Part shown: piece by piece, positions 59,251-64,000 of the stretch | How the letters are laid out: each line of letters opens with the position of its first letter | Position numbering within the stretch: the stretch's first letter is position 1 | Assembly: GCF_002234675.1 (NCBI RefSeq) | Contig: NC_019873.2 | Coordinates: 7,341,158 to 7,405,157 of the forward strand | From: Oryzias latipes | Taxonomy: Eukaryota > Chordata > Actinopteri > Beloniformes > Adrianichthyidae | Length of the DNA: 64,000 nucleotides | Reading direction: 5' to 3' | The notes under the pieces: generated by a model | Seen by the model: only the letters and a program-made list of their open reading frames with translations | Databases searched by the model: none | Told to the model about the DNA's origin: nothing | Position numbers and translations under genes: made by a program

Positions 59251-61399
59251 GGAGCTGTCAGTCAATTTCAATTCGCCGGAGCGGCCATCCAACTACTCCG
59301 CCCGGAGAAAAAAAGAGGGCAGACTCCTATACAGAACGGACTTGTACACGACTCCGCGCGAGAGATTTGGAGTTAAAACATTGAATAGAACTCGAATAAT
59401 CCTATTACACGTGCAGTTTATTTTTTGTTTTTACACATGCATAAGTTGTACGTAAGGGTGGAAAGCAGGCGCACAGTTGCAAATCTTCCCACTTAGGTCG
59501 GCAGCGACAGATCGGTTTCATTTTAGCGTAATATATTCCAAATAAGACACTTGTCACATGCAAGGAGACGGATGGTTTGTATGACATGACGACGTGCAGG
59601 GACCATTCATTTGCCTGTAGCTTGTAAGCTGGTAATTTTCCACCAGCCACGAGTGGGAGTGGTTACATGCTCATGAACGCACGGGGTTAGAAATCGACCT
59701 GGAGGAAAATGTAGTTTCCTGAGTGGGAAACTGTGCTCAAAATGCCAGATTACAAGTCACGGGGAGCAAACGGGGCCATGTAGGAAAGTAGGGAGCTTTT
59801 TTCCCCCCCGGACATTTTAGTGCTTTATAGTGAGAGAACCGCTGTCAACGGAGGATGCAAACATGACAGCAGTTTTTTTTCTCCTCCGCGGTCACGTGGT
59901 CCCGCGCGCTACTTGATGGAAAAATACTGGATTTGGTGTGTAGTGGCGATAGTACACAAGCCTGTAAAGTCATTCGGAGAGGGCTTTTGAAAGGCTGTTG
60001 TGACGTTTACCCAGCAACACTGGTCCTGGCTCCTTGCATGAATTTATTTCCACCCATTCGCACTAAAATCCCCCTGTTTTTGAGTTTGCAAACACAAACC
60101 TACCATGAAAAAATGCTACCAGGAGGCACTTAGAATGACAGATTTATTCAAACTTTTAAGGCGCGTGCAGTTCCTTTTTTATTTTATTTTGATAGATAAA
60201 GGAGTAAACTATTCTTGCTTCACCTATCTGTCATGTTCCTGCCCTTGGATTTGTGTCACGCCTGAGACAGGCAGCCTACATGTGAGCTCCTGTTATTATT
60301 AACAAGTAAGATTTCAAAGCCTATTATCTATGGGTGCATTCATGAACAGCGCCGGCTTTGCCCTCTGCCTTCCTAGACCGGACCACTTGAAAGGCATCAC
60401 ACATTTCTAGAAAGAAACAGGTCAGTCCACTTTTGAGGAACTGAAGGGACTCGGAGGCAGAGTTGTCTAAAGTCCATTTTGTGCACATGAAGAGATAAAA
60501 GCGTGTTCCATAAAGAGACAGCCATGCCTGCTCTGTGGCAGATCTCTGCAGCAACTGTTGTGGTTGATCATTTACATGTGCTGCATGCTTACAGTGGCAT
60601 CCACTTGTGACTTGTTTTTTGTGACATTGACATTGCAAACAAAGGACGGCAGGCTCATTACTTTTCCTTTTTTATGTGCGGAGGACAAGAAAACACAATG
60701 AAACCACTGAGTGCTAACTATGTCCAACTCTCGCATGTGACCTTTCTTGATGCCACACCAGCAGGAAGTGACTTTCTTTGATCTTCAAGTTACTGTATAA
60801 AATTCACTTTGTGACAACAGATGCATCAGACACTGGAAGTTTCTTATTTACATTTTGAATGCCTATTGACGGTTAGTCGGGTCCCTTCATTCCTTCACAG
60901 ACTAATGGGGCTTTTTTTCCTTTCACTGTTGGAATTTATCGTCAAACTTGTGTGAAGTTTGAAAGTAAGCAATCCCAGTCAGGCACAGGCTGGTTAAATC
61001 TTGTTCAGTCTGGTTGGACCAGTGTAGACCATTTACATACTGTATATTCTCATTGCACCATAGCAGGGGGCTGACCTCTATGAGGCAATCCACAGAGGGA
61101 AAAAAAGACGATTTGCTGCATCGCCTCAGCACTACACGCTGGCTAATGTGCACAAGTAAACTACTTTATCGTTTCCCTTGAATAATTTCACCATCGTGCC
61201 AATGTGTCTGCAATCCACATGTTCAGGGTTACAAAAACTAGAAAAACTAACATCTGTTTTTGTTAGTTCACCGGCAAATTGATTAAAAGTTTATTGAAAA
61301 TAACAGAAAAAGTTTACTTTTTGTTATTGCATGAGGCTGAACACAGCTTGAGTCTGCAGTGCCCCTCTTTACACTGACCCTTCCATTCATAATCATGGA

Positions 61400-61413
61400 G
61401 CGCCCTCTGCTGG
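61400..61413 (-). promoter_or_regulatory. CTCF-like motif, reverse
   Basis: GCGCCCTCTGCTGG on the plus strand, reverse complement CCAGCAGAGGGCGC, fits CCASYAGRKGGCRC at every position. It lies about 2.2 kb upstream of the candidate xpo1 promoter. Confidence 0.5.
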
Positions 61414-62486
61414 ACAACTTGTGATACTGCTTTTCTACTTCCTGCGACTGTTACCACAACTTTCCTAATATGATTCATATCTTTTGATTAGTAACTTATT
61501 TTCGTGGAAAACTTTTTTTTTAAATGAGTGGAATTTTTTTGTTTGTACAGAAAATAAGAATAACGTTGCCACACTCAATTTAACATTATTTTAAAGACCG
61601 TTAGGAAAAGTATTTTTTAAACCCAATAGAGAAAATAAAATTAAGTAAATACACTTAAGTAAGTACAAATATAAATATACAGGGGGAAAAAAACGCTTCC
61701 AGAAAGAAATTTATCATAAGATCTTAAAATATATGTGTAGAAGCATCTTATAGTGTTATTCACTACAAACAATAACTTAAGTTTTAACTAAGAATAAAAC
61801 CAACAACATAAATATGGGTTAAAATGAAATCAACATAACGCAAAACATTAGAGTATTGCTCCAAAAACTAATTTAAAAATGTATCCCAGCACAAATAACT
61901 CAAAAAGTTGGTTAGGAAAGAAAAAAGTGTTTTAAGAGTTTATGATTGTGCCATTATAGTAAATAATTTGGTGCTTTAAATAAAAATGTTATTTTATGTT
62001 TTATTTTATCTTTGGCCATCAAAGACAAAATGAGCTCAGAGCAGGAAGTGTTTTTTTAAATAAATAAAGTTATATTTGATATGCTCTACCACACAGCAAC
62101 AACAAAAACACAGACGATAATAATTGTAATATAATTCATTTGACAATGTGATGTATACTTGGGTTTCAGTTAACATGTAATCATATTTATTTTTTTATTT
62201 TTCCTGACCTATTGGGAATTAACACACTTACTTGATAATGCAGTTATCAAAGCAGTTAAGTTATTCAAACCCCCTTCTTCTCTTTATCGTTTTCTCCTCA
62301 AAACAGTGTTTTAACTTTAAAGTTTACATTTAAATCTCTGTTTCCCGAATCTTATCAGCTTTCATCAAGCCACTGGGATGCAGCATCCCCTTTTTTCTTC
62401 TTGCAGACTTGTGAGTTCAACATATGGGCTTTTTCTTAGACGTTGCAGCAGAAGCTGTGACGTTTTCACTAATCCTCAGTATCAGA

Positions 62487-63121
62487 CAGGGGTCTGCAAC
62501 CTTTAACACTAAAAGAGCCATATGGTCCAGTTTCGTGCTGAGCAAAACAAGCCCAGCGAGAGCCGCCAAGTCCTGCTACTCTGTTTAGAAATATACGCTT
62601 TTTTCCTATTTTTATGTTCATTGAGTCATTCATTTATAAAAATGCAGCTTTAAATACTTACAATGATCAAATTACAACAGTGTTATATTTCTATTATATT
62701 CCTTTTGACAGCAGCACAGACAGTGTCCTTTCAAAATAAAATACATTCTGTTTTAAATGAGTTCCTCCTGCTGCCCCAGGTTTACTTGTAATTATACTTT
62801 AAGAACTGTGTATCTAATAATAAATCAATCTGACAAAAGATCATTTCGCTTTGTTATCTGACATGTGCATTTTGGATTTAAAGATAAAGCTCTCAATGCC
62901 TCTTCATTAGTGTAATGTCAGCAGCAGTTTAAAAAAAAAGACAGTTACATTTAACTAATGTGTGATCACCCCAGTTTTAAAGGTTTAAAAAATAATTGAC
63001 AACACTTAACTGACAAACCTATTATTTGTTCAAATTGTTGGCATTTTTCAAAATAAAAGAGCCACAATGGAGGGATAAAAGAGCCACACGTGGCTCCAGA
63101 GCCTCAGGTTGCAGACCCGTA
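62487..63121. mobile_element. hAT-like element, CAGGGGTCTGCAACC termini
   Basis: Left terminus CAGGGGTCTGCAACC and right terminus GGTTGCAGACCCGTA are inverted repeats with two mismatches. Sub-terminal AAAGAGCCATATGG and AAAAGAGCCACACG are typical of this element class. The flanking 8 bases agree only partly, so the target duplication has decayed. About 635 bp, no transposase frame. Confidence 0.65.
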
Positions 63122-64000
63122 GTGTAGAATGTGCTTTGGCACCAATGCCTGTGACCTCAAATGTAATCCAAAAACACAACAGTCACAAATGACAGCTGGA
63201 CAGTTCTCTGTATTCAGACAAAATTACGGTAAACAACTATTTCTAAAGAGTTTAATGTTCTGTTAAAGTACTTTTCTCTTCCAAGAGGAACATCTGGTTT
63301 ATTATCAACTGTCTTTACAATAAGAAAAAAAAGGCTTTTAAAGGAGTGACCGTCTGTAAACAAATGAGATGTGTTTGACGTGAATTTCTTTGTGTGAAAA
63401 TATGTGCACCAATCATACATGACATTATGACCACATATGGTTAAAATGAATCAAGCTGATAGGTCCTTTATGAATCCTGGGTTTATGAGGGATGTGGCAG
63501 ATGGCCAAAAAAAAAACAACCAAAAAATGGGTTTTATAAAGATTTTATATATTTAAAATAAGAAAAATGGAAATATTGTAGTCTGATGAAAACAAAGTTA
63601 TTATAACCCAAACACTGGCTCAGGACATCTGCATCATACATCTGTATTGTACTGACTTGCTGAGGAAAATAGTCAAACTAGCGACGGGTTGATGGAGCCA
63701 AATAAATACTGATAAGGTTTTGGTCTGGCCAACATGATATGATCAAATACTTGAGCGTGCGGTGTTCAAATGAGCAGAAAGTTGACTGTGAATCGCCGTT
63801 TGGAGCGTTTATTATGGGGTTGCATAGCAGCAGGTCTATCATGGTGTCAATGCTGATCCTTATTTGTTGACAATGGACATGTGAGCATCAGAGTTCAGTA
63901 CAACAGAGCGCCCTGATCTGCTGAAACAAAATGTCTTTTACAATTTGTGGGATGTGGTGTGTGTACGTCAGACTGACTGGATGACAAAACAGTCCCCCAG

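Larger units (their letters stand above)
59251..64000. other. xpo1 5' flank, no gene seen
   Basis: About 4.7 kb of mostly AT-rich DNA. Open frames such as 60324-60638 (minus) lack family resemblance. It contains a CTCF-like motif at 61400, a hAT-like element at 62487-63121 and poly-A/T tracts. No RNA gene was recognised. Confidence 0.5.

Noticed and set aside
59023..59455. 117- and 84-codon plus frames near the xpo1 promoter
   Set aside because: They overlap promoter-like sequence on the opposite strand, lack similarity to any family and are explained by GC content.
60324..60638. 104-codon minus frame upstream of xpo1
   Set aside because: Cys/His-rich start suggested a zinc-binding protein, but there is no regular CxxC/HxxH spacing and no supporting exon nearby.

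Overview
The window is nuclear DNA from a vertebrate, most likely a percomorph teleost; the dense short TTAA-flanked and hAT-type repeats would suit a medaka-like fish, but the species cannot be fixed from sequence alone. All coding sequence is split by spliceosomal introns, intergenic DNA is AT-rich, and four proteins match vertebrate families closely enough for their exons to be placed to the base. No operon, phage, CRISPR or other prokaryotic system is present.

Layout. (1) 1-6550: no recognised exon; a CpG-rich island with a G-run near 1.7-2.5 kb and several repeats. It is either a long rel intron or DNA between distant rel exons. (2) 6551-10450, plus strand: the 3' two thirds of rel (c-Rel NF-kB subunit): dimerisation domain, nuclear localisation signal, transactivation domain and 3' UTR. 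The DNA-binding half is not visible. (3) 10.45-22.06 kb: about 11.6 kb with no gene I can support, rich in short inverted-repeat elements, with a strong CTCF-like motif at 21525. (4) 22065-24137, plus: complete pex13 (peroxisomal import docking protein), 4 coding exons, 422 residues. (5) 25704-35646, plus: sanbr (KIAA1841; SANT and BTB protein), 20 exons, about 704 residues, N-terminus uncertain. (6) 38708-56597, minus: complete xpo1 (CRM1, exportin-1), 24 coding exons totalling 3216 nt including the stop, exactly 1071 codons, with the drug-reactive Cys528. (7) 56.6-64 kb: xpo1 5' flank with a probable promoter at 59.1-59.25 kb (two inverted CCAAT boxes, an E2F-like site, twin AACCGGTT palindromes), then repeat-rich DNA with no gene seen.

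The order rel-pex13-sanbr-xpo1 matches human 2p16-p15 (REL, PUS10, PEX13, KIAA1841, USP34, XPO1), but nothing resembling PUS10 or USP34 was found in the corresponding gaps. The genes share ancestry of position rather than a pathway: immune transcription factor, peroxisome biogenesis, class-switch regulator and nuclear export receptor. sanbr and xpo1 are tail to tail. Four good CTCF-like motifs are oriented so that a forward pair (34.7 and 35.9 kb) and a reverse one (61.4 kb) bracket xpo1. The remaining interest lies in the mobile DNA: a TTAA-targeting MITE family in at least eleven forms, including near-perfect palindromic derivatives, and two hAT-type elements with exact 8-bp target duplications in xpo1 introns.
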